From Lepidostoma basale (taxonomy: Eukaryota > Arthropoda > Insecta > Trichoptera > Lepidostomatidae), in contig JAHDVF020001503.1 in the NCBI GenBank assembly GCA_022606425.2, positions 248,001-312,000 of the forward strand: a DNA stretch of 64,000 nucleotides, read 5' to 3'. Under the pieces are notes generated by a model. The model was not told where the DNA came from and did not search any database. It was given only the letters and a program-made list of their open reading frames with translations. How positions within the stretch are numbered: the first letter of the stretch is position 1; each line of letters opens with the position of its first letter. Positions 11,250-21,834 of the stretch are shown piece after piece. Made by a program: the position numbers and the translations under genes.

Positions 11250-11720
11250 ATATGTATGGAAGCGAAGCATGCAACTGGCAAAAGAGAGATGAAAATAGAA
11301 TAAGTGCAGTAGAAATAAGATCTCTTAGATGAATGTGTGGATACTCTGTGTTTGATAGAGTGTGTAATGAAAATATAAGAAGTGAATGCGGTGCGAATGA
11401 TGGTCATGAACAAAATAATGAAAGGAACATTAAGATAGTTTGGACATATGGAAAGAATGAATGAATAAAGAAAGGTAAAAATTATATGTTAATGATGTAA
11501 ATTGAGCCTGAAGTAGAGGAAGACCGAGGAAAACGTGGCACGATCAAATAAATCAAATATTGAATGGCGGCCATGTGAGAAGTCAGAAAAAATCGACGCG
11601 CGTGCATGACACGATCTATGAATGTTGAGGAAGCGAGAGAAATATGTCAGGAAAGAAAAGTGTGGCAGTCCATTCGTTCTGTCTACCCCTTCGGGAAGAC
11701 GGCGTGATGGTTAGTTAGAG
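11250..11720 (+). mobile_element. LINE-A fragment
   Basis: Covers the SEAWNWQK region to the C-terminus and gatggttagttag tail, with multiple frame breaks. Confidence 0.85.
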
Positions 11721-12270
11721 TTGTAGTGAGATTCCTTGTGTCTTTTGGTAGTTCATTGTAAAGTTTCAGTCCATTGTTCAATATCCTTGATTGTCCTGTC
11801 TTAGTTCGTGCATTCGGTAAGTGATATCTGTCACAGTTCCTGGTCCAATGTCTGTGTATGTCTGAATTTTTAGTTAATTTGTAGTTGCTGTCTGTTGTCT
11901 TTTCCATGGTCACTCTGTGTACAATCTCATATTTGGTCATGTCTGATATGTCCATTTGTTTTGTTTGTCTGTAAACTTGTATGGTTGGGGTAAGGTAGTC
12001 ATGTTATATGCTAATTTTATTATTTTATTTTGTTGACTTTGGAGTCTGGAGTTTTTTGGTTTCCTGTCCCCCAGAAGGGAATCATATACGTCAGTCGGCT
12101 TTTAACATACGCTTCGTACATATTAACTTTTTCCCTTCTTGGTATGTAATTCTGTATTTTGTAGAAGAGGGAGTATAGCGATTCTAACTTGTCTGTTAGG
12201 TTATCTATGCGTTTTGTCCATTTTAGATCGTTTATCTCTAAACCCATCTCCTTGCCTGCTGTCTCTAAAG
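11720..12270 (-). mobile_element. Non-LTR retrotransposon fragment (I/Jockey-like)
   Basis: Encodes RREKVNMYEAYVKSRLTYMI then PFWGTG and, after a break, WTRNCDRYHLPNARTKTGQS and ILNNGLKLYNELPKDTRNLT. The VKSRLTY motif and NGLKLYNELP end are typical of non-LTR C-termini. Joined to element U at about 12280. Confidence 0.65.
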
Positions 12271-12279
12271 GCTCAAATA

Positions 12280-12640
12280 ATAAATCTAAGGCATAAAAAT
12301 TGGAGAGACACCTCCAGGCGTAATCTAGTACTATATTATTTGCAGAGCCTTTCACAGTGCATTAATAAAGATTTTCTGCTTAATGCTTCCCAATCTTAAT
12401 AGATGACGCTAGTGTAGAGGGAACTAAAAAATGTGAAGATAGGCGCAGCATTCGAGCATATATACCACTTCCAAAAAATTGTCAGACGTGGGGGTCGTAA
12501 GAAGGGCGGAATGGGGAATGTTGTTAAACAAATTACAGGTCATAAGTCATGTAAGCCCCTCGGCCACCATTCTCTGTTCACAGAAAACAATTTACATCTT
12601 CGTCTCTATTGAGATACAATTAATACTTATATATAAAAAA
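12280..12640 (+). mobile_element. Element U fragment
   Basis: Contains gatgacgctagtgtagag, the middle block with a deletion around the ccaacc phrase, and the cttcgtctctattgagatac right end. Confidence 0.7.
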
Positions 12641-12644
12641 TAAA

Positions 12645-12925
12645 AAATGAATGAAGAAAGAATGGTAAAAAAATTATATGTTAATGATGTAAATGGAACC
12701 AGAAATAGAATCGGAAGACCGAGGAAAACGTGGCACGATCAAATAAATCAAACATTGAATGTCGGCCATGTGAGGAGTCAGAGAAATCGACGCGCGTGCA
12801 TGACACGATGTATGAATGTTGAGGAAGCGAATTGAGAAATATGTCAGGAAAGAAAAGTGTGGCAGTCCATTCTTTTTGCCTACCCCTTCGGGGAGACGGC
12901 GTGATGGTTAGTTAGTTAGTTTAGA
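12645..12925 (+). mobile_element. LINE-A 3' fragment
   Basis: Encodes NEERMVKKLYVNDVNGTRNR to MNVEEAN stop, with a TTAG-repeat tail. Confidence 0.85.
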
Positions 12926-12949
12926 ATTTGTATACATTCAAACCGCAAG

Positions 12950-13748
12950 CCCTGGTGTCTAGTATGTATGAGGTATGCAAGCGATACGATTTGATGATGA
13001 ATGTGAATAAGTCCAAGGTAATGATTTTCGAAAAAGAAGGAAGCATGACAGTCTACAATATTAGTGTAAACGGTGAAAATCTGGAACAAGTGGATGAATT
13101 TGTTTATTTAGGAAGTATGTTTACAAAGGATGGGAGGGTGGAGAAGGATATTGAAAGAAAGGTTGGGGCAGGCAACAGAATAAATGGTGCACTTAAAGTT
13201 GTCATCGCAAACAAAAGCCTATCCAAAAAAGCTAAGATGGCAGTGCACAATGGTGTTCTTGTGCCAATCCTTATGTATGGAAGTGAAGCATGGAACTGGC
13301 AAAAGAAGGATGAAAGTAGAATAAATGCAGTAGAAATGAGATCTCTAAGACGAATGTGTGGCAAATCTGTTTATGATAGAGTGACAATTTGCAAGTATAA
13401 GAAGTGAATGTGGTGCGAATGAAAGTGTTATGAACAAAATAAGGAAAGGGTCATTAAGATGGTTTGGACACATGGAAAGAATGAGTGAAGACAGAATGGT
13501 AAAGAAGGTATATGTAAACGGCGTGAACGGAGCTAGAAATAGAGGAAGGCCGAGGAAAACGTGGCACGATCAAATCAATCAAATATTGAATGTCGGTCAC
13601 GTGAGGAGTCGGAAAAATCGACGTGCGTGCATGACAAGATGTATGAATGTAGAGGAATCGCGAGACGTATGTCAGGACAGAACAGTGTGGCGTTCCATTC
13701 TTTCTGCCTACCCCTTCAGGGAGACGGCGTGATGGTTAGTTAGTTAGT
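12950..13748 (+). mobile_element. LINE-A fragment, subfamily A2
   Basis: Well preserved: MYEVCKRYDLMMNVNKSKVM, VDEFVYLGSMFTKDGRVEKD, SEAWNWQKKDESRINAVEMR, one frameshift near 13390, then KGSLRWFGHMERMSEDRMVK and ACMTRCMNVEESRDVCQDRT to SILSAYPFRETA. Subfamily marks are CGKSVYDRV and KVYVNGVNGARNRGRP. Confidence 0.9.
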
Positions 13749-13749
13749 T

Positions 13750-14034
13750 TAGAATTTGTATACATTCAAAACGTTGTACTTCTTGTACGGCTTGTAAGGG
13801 TGTTTTGTAAAATAGCTGAATATATTTTCGTTTTAGCCCCGTATACACAAAGTTAGCCCCCCCCCCCCCCCATAATAGCACATAATTTTGAAGAGTCTTG
13901 AGAAATGATTTCGGACATTAAATACTTTCGGCATCATTCATCTTACTTACGGCTAGAATAGCGGAAAGGTAAGACATATCAGGAGCAGCTTCGTAGGGTG
14001 GTTCATAATATAACTGTTCATGTTGTAATGTTGA
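13750..14034. other. No gene seen; poly-C run
   Basis: A run of 13 or more C at 13858-13872 in otherwise AT-rich sequence. No exon or known repeat recognised. Confidence 0.5.
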
Positions 14035-14672
14035 ATTTTGTAATTACATAAAGCGTGCGCTTAACCCAACCAATGACAGGTCATAAGTCCTGTAAACACC
14101 TTGATCATCCATATTCAGTTTCCAGTTTACGTCTTCGTCTCTATTGAGAAACAATTGAAATTTGAATTAACCACCCTTTGGTGTAAAACCAGGATTTCGT
14201 ATACAGGTATACATTCACAAATATTTGTTCTTCAAATATTCTGGTCAAATTCTTTGGCATATAGAATGGAATAATACTCCTAGCGGCTTCTAACAATATG
14301 TTAGGCGACAGCCTTCACATTGTGTTAATAAGGTAGTTTGCTAAATGCCGAAAATCATTCTCCATAGATGGCGTTAGTGGGTCGGTTGGGTGGGTTAATT
14401 CTTGAAAAAATTCACAAGTGCAATCAAATCTACATAGATGGCTGACTGAAACTGACACGTGAAGATAAATATGGATTTTGAAGTATATATAGATCTTCTA
14501 AAAATTTGTCATGCATGATCACAATAACAAAGGTGGAATGGGGAATGTTGTAATTACATAAAGCGTGCGCTTAACCCAACCAATGACAGGTCATAAGTCC
14601 TGTAAACACCTTGATCATCCATGTTCAGTTTCCAGTTTACGTCTTCGTCTCTATTGAGATACAATTAAAAAA
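14035..14672 (+). mobile_element. Element U, partial plus complete unit in tandem
   Basis: 14035-14160 is the right part of one unit ending ctctattgagaaacaatt. 14170-14668 is a complete unit with the same phrases, ending gagatacaatt. Right ends repeat about 500 bp apart, again a tandem arrangement. Confidence 0.65.
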
Positions 14673-14679
14673 AAAAAAA

Positions 14680-15925
14680 ATAACTGTTCATATTTACGAT
14701 GGCAGAATTTTAATAGAAAGAGTAAGAAAATTGACGAGTGACAAAGTTTGGGATGTGCAAGGTGCCTTTATGAATGGCAGAGGATGTATGGATCAAATTT
14801 TTGCACTTCGTACATTGACAGAGAAGTTTATGGCCAAAAACCGCAACTTTTCTGTGCGTTTGTCGACTTGCAAAAAGTATATGATTACCTTAATAGAGAA
14901 AAGTTGTGGGAAATATTGTCTGAATATGGAATAAGTACAAAACTGATCACGGCAATTAAGTCGCTATACACGGAGAGCACTGCTAGTGTCAGAGTAAATG
15001 GAGATCTTACAGCCTGGTTTGATATCAATAGAGGTGTTAAACAGGGTTGCGCAATGTCCCCGTGGTTATTTCATCTGTATAAAGAGCTGAAAGGGTTGGA
15101 TGTAGGTGCCAACATGAGCGGAGTGTCAGTAAGCTGTCTCTTGTATGCGGATGACGCTGTTCTGATGAACTACAAGTCCTGGTGAATTGTATGTTTGAGG
15201 TATGCATGCGAAATGATCTGATGATGAATGTTAATAAGTCCAAGGTAATGATTTTTGAAAAGAAAGAAACCATGACAGTCTGCAATATTAGCGTGAATGG
15301 TGAAAATTTGGAGCAAGTAGTTGAGTTCGTGTATTAAGGTAGAATGTTTACAGTGGAGAGGGATATTGAAAGAAGGGTTGGGGCAGGCAACAGAGTGAAT
15401 GGTGCATTTAAAGTTGTCATCGCAAACAAAAACCTATCTAAAAAAGCTAGAATGGCAGTGCACAATGGTGTTCTTCTATCGACCCTTATGTATGGAAGCG
15501 AAGCATAAAACTGGCAAAAGAAGGATGAAAGTAGAATAAATGCAGTAGAAATAGTCTCTAAGACGAATGTGTGGCAAATCTGTTATGATAGAGTGAACAA
15601 TTGCAAGTATAAGAAGTGAATGTGGTGCGAATGAAAGTGTTATGAACAAAATAAGGAAAGGGTCATTAAGATGGTTTGGACACATGGAAAGAATGAGTGA
15701 AGACAGAATGGTAAAGATGGTATATGTAAACGGCGTGAACGGAGCTAGAAATAGAGGAAGGCCGAGGAAAAAGTGGCACGATCAAATCAATCAAATATTG
15801 AATGTCGGTCACGTGAGGAGTCGGAGAAATCGACGTGCGTGCATGACAAGATGTATGAATGTAGAGGAAGCGAGAGAAGTATGTCAGGACAGAACAGTGT
15901 GGCGTTCCATTCTTTCTGATCGTTT
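14680..15925 (+). mobile_element. LINE-A copy with most of the reverse transcriptase
   Basis: Longest LINE-A copy. Encodes LASDKVWDVQGAF-like residues, FVDLQKVYDYLNREKLWEIL, TESTASVRVNGDLTAWFDIN, RGVKQGCAMSPWLF and SCLLYADDAVL, i.e. RT blocks 1-5 with the YADD catalytic pair. A small deletion after YADD, an in-frame stop (VY stop), and frameshifts inactivate it. It ends MNVEEAREVCQDRTVWRSIL and lacks the 3' tail, being joined at about 15920 to another LINE. Confidence 0.9.
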
Positions 15926-16120
15926 CTGGAAAATCGTTTCTGGATTCTTTCCAGCTCCAAGATGACTGTCCTTTCTCTGGGGTCCCAAATGATAGAGCAG
16001 TACTCCAAGTTACTACGAACCAGCTCTTCATACAGTCGATGGATCGCCGTTGTGTTGGAAAAAGATCTTGCGTTCCGTAGAACAAAACCAAGCATTTTGT
16101 TGGCTCGCATGATAATGTTA
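15926..16120 (-). mobile_element. Jockey/R1-like fragment
   Basis: Encodes MRANKMLGFVLRNARSFSNT and YEELVRSNLEYCSIIWDPRE then ELERIQKRFSR, the same domain as LINE-B but from a different family. Confidence 0.7.
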
Positions 16121-16142
16121 GATAGATGTATGTTTGATGTTA

Positions 16143-16545
16143 GATTATCAAATCAAATCAAATCAAATCAGGTTATTAACTCAAAAGACATTACAAACAG
16201 GAAAATGTTTAAGGCATCTATTGAGTACAGGTAAAATATTATAAAAATACAACAAATTACCATGAACGCATTAGACATGGTTAGACATTAGGAAGACAAC
16301 ATACTTTCTAAAGTCAAGAGTATTTGTCCCCTGAACGTACCTTCACTAATATAAAAGACGTCGATCTCCGAGGAGACCGCGTTCAGCAGACTAATTGCTC
16401 TTCCCACCGGTGTCACCAGAGGCAGATTGGTTCTGGTGGCCGGTTGGTAAAACAATCTGTGCTGTCGCTAATAACTCTCGGAAATAACTGAATCAAAATA
16501 TCCTCGCACTCTTTCTTGACGATGGTTTTTGTCTGTTTATATTAT
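16143..16545 (-). mobile_element. LINE-B 3' fragment
   Basis: Starts with four AAATC repeats (minus-strand GATTT tail), then the 3' UTR, then coding sequence for TNLPLVTPVGRAI-type residues, degraded beyond 16480. Confidence 0.8.
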
Positions 16546-16547
16546 GA

Positions 16548-17318
16548 TAAAAAAACTAACTAACTAACCATCACGCCGTCTCCCCGAAGGGGTAGGCAGA
16601 AAGAATGGACTGCCACACTTTTCTTTCCTGACATATTTCTCTCGCTTCCTCAACATTCATACATCGTGTCATGCACGCGCGTCGATTTCTCTGACTCCTC
16701 ACATGGCCGACATTCAATATTTGATTTATTTGATCGTGCCACGTTTTCCTCGGTCTTCCTCTCTATTTCTGGTTCCATTTACATTATTAACATATAATTT
16801 TTTTACCATTCTTTCTTCATTCATTCTTTCCATATGTCCAAACCATCTTAATGATCCTTTCATTATTTTGTTCATGACACCATCATTCGCACCGCATTCA
16901 CTTCTTATATTTTCATTCGACACTTTATCATACACAGAGTATCCACACATTCTTCTAAGAGATCTCATTTCAACTGCATTTATTCTACTTTCATCCTTCT
17001 TTTGCCAGTTCCATGCTTCGCTTCCAAACATAAGGGTCGGTAGAAGAACACCATTGTGCACTGCCATTCTAGCTTTTTGGATAGGTTTTTGTTTGCGATG
17101 ACAACTTTAAGTGCACCATTCACTTTGTTGCCTGCCCCAACCCTTCTTTCAATATCCCTCTCCACTCTCCCATCTCTTGTAAACATACTACCTAAATACA
17201 CAAACTCAACTACTTGCTCCAAGTTTTCACCATTCACGCTAATGTTGCAGACTGTCATGGTTTCTTCCTTTTCAAAAATCATTACCTTGGACTTAAACAT
17301 TCATCATCAGATCATATT
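16548..17318 (-). mobile_element. LINE-A fragment
   Basis: TTAG tail at left; encodes KSKVMIFEKEETMTVCNISV, VEFVYLGSMFTRDGRVERDI, SEAWNWQKKDESRINAVEMR, KGSLRWFGHMERMNEERMVK with small frameshifts. Right end 5'-truncated. Confidence 0.88.
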
Positions 17319-17348
17319 ATGATAAATGTTTATTATTTTGTGTTGTAG

Positions 17349-17434
17349 TCCGAACCACCCCTTATTAGGAAGAGACATTCGTCTTACCTTGCAAGACGAT
17401 AGAATCTGTTTACTGTGGACCCATCTGGGCTAGG
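17349..17434. other. Unique segment with possible splice signals on both strands
   Basis: Plus reading: gttgtag acceptor, then PNHPLLGRDIRLTLQDDRIC and a stop. Minus reading: acceptor accccctag-type, then GSTVNRFYRLAR before a strong AAG/GTAAGAC donor. Neither is recognised. The segment matches no repeat here, so it could be a small host exon. Confidence 0.25.
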
Positions 17435-17564
17435 GGTAGAAAAAGTTTCCACATACATTTCAACGGATCACCGCAATTAATTTATTTGTGCATTATTCAT
17501 AAACTTTGAGTTTGAGAAAATATTTTAAAATATACACGAAACGAAGTAGACACTCTGAAGAAGT

Positions 17565-18436
17565 AATTTACGGGCACACTTCTCTAGTCTTCGCATTCAT
17601 ACAGCGCGTCATGCACTGTCGCTTTTAATACAATAGGCAGAGACGATGGACCGCCACACTCTTCCATCCTGACACTCTTATCTAGCCTTCACATTCATAC
17701 AGCGTATCATGCACCGCTTTTAACACAATAGGCAGTGACGATGGATCGCCACACTCTTCCATCCTAACACGCTTCTCTAGCCTTCACATTCATACAGCGC
17801 GCAATGCACTATTCCCGCTTCTAACGCAATAAGCAGAGACGATGGAGCGCCACACTCTTCCATTCTGACACGTTTCTCTAGCCTTCACATTCATACAGCG
17901 TATCATGCACCGCTTCTAACACAATAGTCAGAGACGATGGACCGCCACAATCTTCCATCCTGACACACTTCTCTAGCCTTTACATTCATACAGCGTGTCA
18001 TGCACTGTCGCTTCTAACACAATAGCCAGAGACGATGGATTGCCTCACACGCTTCTCTAGCCTTTACATTCATACAGCGCGTCCTACACTGTCGCTTTTA
18101 ATACAATAGGCAGAGACGATAGACCGCCACACTCCTCCATCCTGACACGCTTCTCTAGCCTTCACATTCATACAGCGTGTCATGCACTGTCGCTTCTAAC
18201 GCAATACCCAGAGACGATGGACCGCTACACTCTTCCATCTTGACACGGTGCTCTAGCTTTTACATTCATACAGCGTGTCTTGCAATGTTGCTTCTAACAC
18301 AATAGGACCGTCACACTCTTCCTTCCTGACACGCTTCTCTAGCCTTCACATCCATACGGCGTGTCATGCACTGTCTCTTCTAATGGAATACGCGGAGAAT
18401 ATGGACTGCCACACTCTTCCATCCTGACACGCTTCT
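17565..18436 (-). repeat. 98-bp satellite array S98-2
   Basis: About 9 copies of the 98-bp unit, LINE-A sense on minus. Interrupted on the right by LINE-E2; the array resumes as S98-3. Confidence 0.92.
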
Positions 18437-19209
18437 TTCATCATCATCCTAAGCTCGACAGCCCTGGGTGGGCCTTGGCTGAATCCAGGAGCTTCCTCCA
18501 TTCTTGTCTGTTTGATGCCCTTATTCTCCAATTTCTCACTTGCAACACCGATGCATCCGTGTTGACACTGTCCATCCATCGCATTTTGGGCCTTCCTGGT
18601 CTTCTACGTCCCTGTGGTACTGAGAGCGTGAGGCGTTTTGTAGGGTTGTCGTCGTCCATTCTGATTATGTGACCAGCCCATCTCAAGCGCCCTACTTTGA
18701 TGGATCTGATCACATCGGGCTCTTTATAGATATCATATAGCTCTCGGTTATATCACAACCATTGTGGTCTCTCACTGGGCCATATATTGTCCTAAGAACC
18801 CTTCTTTCAAATGCTGCGATGGACCTTTCAGTGTGTTTTGTCATCACCCAGGTTTCAGAGGCATATGTGAGGACTGGTTTGATCAGGGTCTTGTACAATA
18901 GTGTTTTTGTGGTTCTTCGCAGTAATTTGGATCTTAACTGTTTTTGGAGAGCGTAGTAACATCGGTTTGCTGCCATTATCCTTCTGTCAATTTCTTCTCG
19001 GGTGTTATTATCACTGATAACTGTTGAGCCTAAGTATGTAAATGAATTAATTATTTCAAAGTTGTAATTTGCAGCTGAGAAAACCTGGGGGTATGGATAT
19101 GTGGTATTAGAAGCAATCATCAATTTTGTTTTATCTTCATTTATGACAAGTCCCATTATTTTTGCTTTTTCCTCCAATGCTACAAACGCTTCACAGGTAG
19201 CTTCAAGTG
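18437..19209 (-). mobile_element. LINE-E2 (RTE-like) inserted in the S98 array
   Basis: Encodes KIMGLVINEDKTKLMIASNT, NFEIINSFTYLGSTVISDNN, KTLLYKTLIKPVLTYASETW, IAAFERRVLRTIYGPVRDHN and, after a frameshift, KVGRLRWAGHIIRMDDDNPT and GRRRPGRPKMRWMDSVNTDA. GAT-rich 3' tail on the left. Both flanks carry gcttcttt, where the array consensus is gcttctct, as expected for a target duplication. Confidence 0.85.
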
Positions 19210-19528
19210 ACGCTTCTTTAGCCTTCACAATCACACAGCGTATCATGCACCGCTTCTAACACAATAGGCAGTGACGATGGATCGCCACACTCTTCCATCC
19301 TGACACGCTTCTCTAGCCTTCACATTCATACAGCGCGCAATGCACTATTCCCGCTTCTAACGCAATAAGCAGAGACGATGGAGCGCCACACTCTTCCATC
19401 CTGACACGTTTCTCTAGCCTTCACATTCATACAGCGTATCATGCGCAGCTTCTAATATAATACGCAGAGACAATGGACTGCCACACTCTTCCATCCTGAC
19501 ACGCTTCTCAAGCCTTCACATTAAAAAT
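19210..19528 (-). repeat. 98-bp satellite array S98-3
   Basis: About 3.2 copies continuing S98-2 after the LINE-E2 insertion. Confidence 0.9.
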
Positions 19529-19673
19529 AAATAAAATAAAAACTTCTAGAAAAAAAACGTTTTTATTCACATGAAATAATTTTTTAATCAATATTTTCTG
19601 TGAGGTTTTTATATCATTTTAGAGCCATGAATTAGCATTTTGACTATATTATGTAGGTACGGGGTTTTTGCAG
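19529..19673. other. AT-rich intron-like sequence before the orphan exon
   Basis: AT-rich with a pyrimidine-rich end at the 19673 acceptor. No repeat recognised. Confidence 0.4.
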
Positions 19674-19868
19674 AGCGAAACAGCCATCACCTTCGACCCC
19701 CCGGCGATGATTAACGGCGTGACGTCAGAGGCACGTTGGGAACACCTGCCGCCGACACCGAAGGGGTCAATCCAACACCGTATGCAGATTACTACGGCTC
19801 AAGGGGTTATCCGGGGTTGCAATCACCCCGAGCGGGTAGCAAAGGGTGGAAAGATTGATCAAATTCAG
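19674..19868 (+). CDS. Unassigned host exon-like segment
   Basis: Acceptor gggtttttgcag and donor ATTCAG/GTATTT enclose 195 nt, 65 codons, phase 0 at both ends and open throughout. It encodes SETAITFDPPAMINGVTSEA, RWEHLPPTPKGSIQHRMQIT and GVIRGCNHPERVAKGGKIDQ. Codon use is GC-richer than its AT-rich flanks and it resembles none of the LINE families here. I do not recognise the protein. It would belong to a plus-strand gene overlapping or convergent with the 3' side of IFT88; no partner exon was found with confidence. Confidence 0.55.
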
Positions 19869-19899
19869 GTATTTATTATTATATTAATTAAAAAAAACT

Positions 19900-20000
19900 C
19901 ATATATGGAAGTGAAGCATGGAACTGGCAAAAGAAGGATGAAAGTCGAATAAATGCAGTAGAAATGAGATCTCTTAGACGAATGTGTGTATACTCTGTCG
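19900..20000 (+). mobile_element. LINE-A fragment
   Basis: GTGKRRMKVE frame-shifted copy of the SEAWNWQKKDESRINAVEMR region, cut off at tactctgt and joined to a damaged 3' part on the other strand. Confidence 0.75.
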
Positions 20001-20125
20001 CCGAAGGTGTAGGCAGAAAGATTGGACGGCCAAACTGCACTCTCTTGACATAATTATTTCGATTCCTCAACATTCATACATCGTGTCACGCACGCACGTC
20101 GATTTCTCCTACTCCTCATTCATTA
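20000..20125 (-). mobile_element. LINE-A 3' fragment, degraded
   Basis: gaaggtgtaggcagaaagat to cacgcacgtcgatttctcct reads as minus-strand LINE-A C-terminal sequence. Confidence 0.65.
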
Positions 20126-20249
20126 TTTTATTTATTTATTTATCTATTTATTTATACATAATACACAAATGAGACATAACAAACGAAAAACATTTAGGCG
20201 ACTCATTTGGACACAAAACGGTGTTACAAAGATAAGCGAGGAAAAAACA

Positions 20250-20656
20250 CCATGGAATGCAGTAGAAATGAGATCTCTTAGACGAATGTGTGGATACTCT
20301 GTGTATGATAGAGTGTCGAATGAAAATATAAGAAGTGAATGCGGTGCGAATGATGGTGTCATGAACAAAATAATGAAAGGATCATTAAGATGGTTTGGAC
20401 ACATGGAAAGAATGAATGAAGAAAGAATGGTAAAAAAATTATATGTTAATGATGTAAATGGAACTAGAAATAGAATCGAAAGACCGAGGAAAACGTGTCA
20501 CGATCAAATGAATCAAATATTGAATGTCGGCATGACACGATGTATGAATGTTGAGGAAGCGAGAGAAATATGTCAGGAAAGAAAAGTGTGGCAGTCCATT
20601 TTTTCTGCCAACCCCTTCGGGGAGACGGCGTGATGGTAAGTTAGTTAGTTAGTTAA
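20250..20656 (+). mobile_element. LINE-A 3' fragment
   Basis: Encodes NAVEMRSLRRMCGYSVYDRV then KGSLRWFGHMERMNEERMVK and, after a 40-bp deletion, TRCMNVEEAREICQERKVWQ to GETA; TTAG tail. Confidence 0.88.
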
Positions 20657-20671
20657 TTAATAAAAAAAAAC

Positions 20672-21040
20672 CTCATGTATGTCTGTGAAACTTGGAGCTG
20701 GCAAAAGAAGGATGAAAGCAGGATAAACGACTTAGAAATGAGATCACTAAGAAGAATGTGCGGTAAAATGTTGTATGATAGAATACCGAACGATGAAGTA
20801 AGAAAGAAATGTAGGGCGGATGACTGCATCATGGATAAAATTAAAAAGGATCCGTGAGATGGTTTGGACATATGGAACGAATGGATGAGAGTAGAATGGT
20901 TAAAAAGTTGTACACAAGCAGCGTGAGTGTAAAAGAAGCCGAGGACGACCGAGGAAAACATGGCATGACCAAATTAATCAATTATTAAAAGGCGGCCACA
21001 TTCGAAGTCGGAATAATCGACGTGCGTGCATGGTACAACA
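20672..21040 (+). mobile_element. LINE-A fragment, subfamily A3, running into satellite
   Basis: Encodes CETWSWQKKDESRINDLEMR, CRADDCIMDKIKK and the HIRSRNNRRACM region in broken frames. At about 21040 it changes into the 98-bp satellite at the homologous position (tgcatggta versus tgcatgaca). Confidence 0.82.
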
Positions 21041-21690
21041 TAGAAGCGGGAAAAGTGCATGACACGCTGTATGAATGTGAAGGCTAGAGAAGCGTGTCAG
21101 GATGGAAGAGTGTGGCGGTCCATCGTCTCTGCCTATTTTGTTAGAAGCGACAGTGCAAGACATGCTGTATGAATGTGAAGGCTAGAGAAGCGTGTCAGGA
21201 TAGAAGAGTGTGGCGGTCCATCGTCTCTGCCTATTGTGCTAGAAGCGACAGTGCACGATACGCTGTATGAATGTGAAGGCTAGAGAAGCGTGTCAGGATG
21301 GAAGAGTGTGGTGGTCCACCGTGGTGGCCTATTGTGTTAGAAGTGGGAACAGTGCATCAAACGCTGTATAGATGTGAAGGCTATAGAAGCGTGTCAGGAT
21401 CGAAGAGTGGTGGTCCATCGTCTCTGCCTATTGTGCTAGAAGCGACAGTGCACGACACGCTGTATGAATGTGAAGGCTAGAGAAGCGTGTCAGGATGGAA
21501 GAGTGGTGGTCCACCGTGGTGGCCTATTGTGTAAGAAGTGGGAACAGTGCATCAAACGCTGTATAGAAGTGAAGGCTAGAGAAGCGTGTCAGGATGGAAG
21601 AGTGTGGCGTCCACCGTCTCTGCCTATTGTGTCAAGAACGGAAACAGTGCATGATGTATGATATATGATTGTGAAGGCTAGAAGAGTGAC
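21041..21690 (+). repeat. 98-bp satellite array S98-4
   Basis: About 6.5 copies in LINE-A sense; individual copies still encode EAREACQDGRVWRSI-like peptides. Lies just beyond the IFT88 stop codon and candidate poly(A) signal. Confidence 0.92.
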
Positions 21691-21723
21691 GATACTTCCA
21701 AACAAAATAATCGTTTAAAATCA

Positions 21724-21729
21724 TTTAAT
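21724..21729 (-). terminator. Candidate poly(A) signal of IFT88
   Basis: ATTAAA, the common variant signal, on the minus strand 42 bp after the stop codon in AT-rich sequence. The 98-bp satellite begins about 35 bp further on. No canonical AATAAA was seen nearer. Confidence 0.4.
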
Positions 21730-21771
21730 ACTATTTAAAATACAATTATAACATAATTTTAAATATATTTC

Positions 21772-21834
21772 TTATTCTGGGGGAAGTGGGAGGTCATTTT
21801 CCTCTTCCGACTGCTTCCTTCCGGAGCTCGTCAC
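21772..21834 (-). CDS. IFT88: IFT88 last coding exon and stop codon
   Basis: Acceptor cctattatttcag. Encodes VTSSGRKQSEEENDLPLPPE followed by TAA. The acidic end with DLPLPPE matches the DDLLPE C-terminus of the family. Starts in phase 0, as the previous exon requires. The preceding intron is about 4 kb and full of insertions. Confidence 0.9.
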   Translation of the reverse strand: MTSSGRKQSEEENDLPLPPE

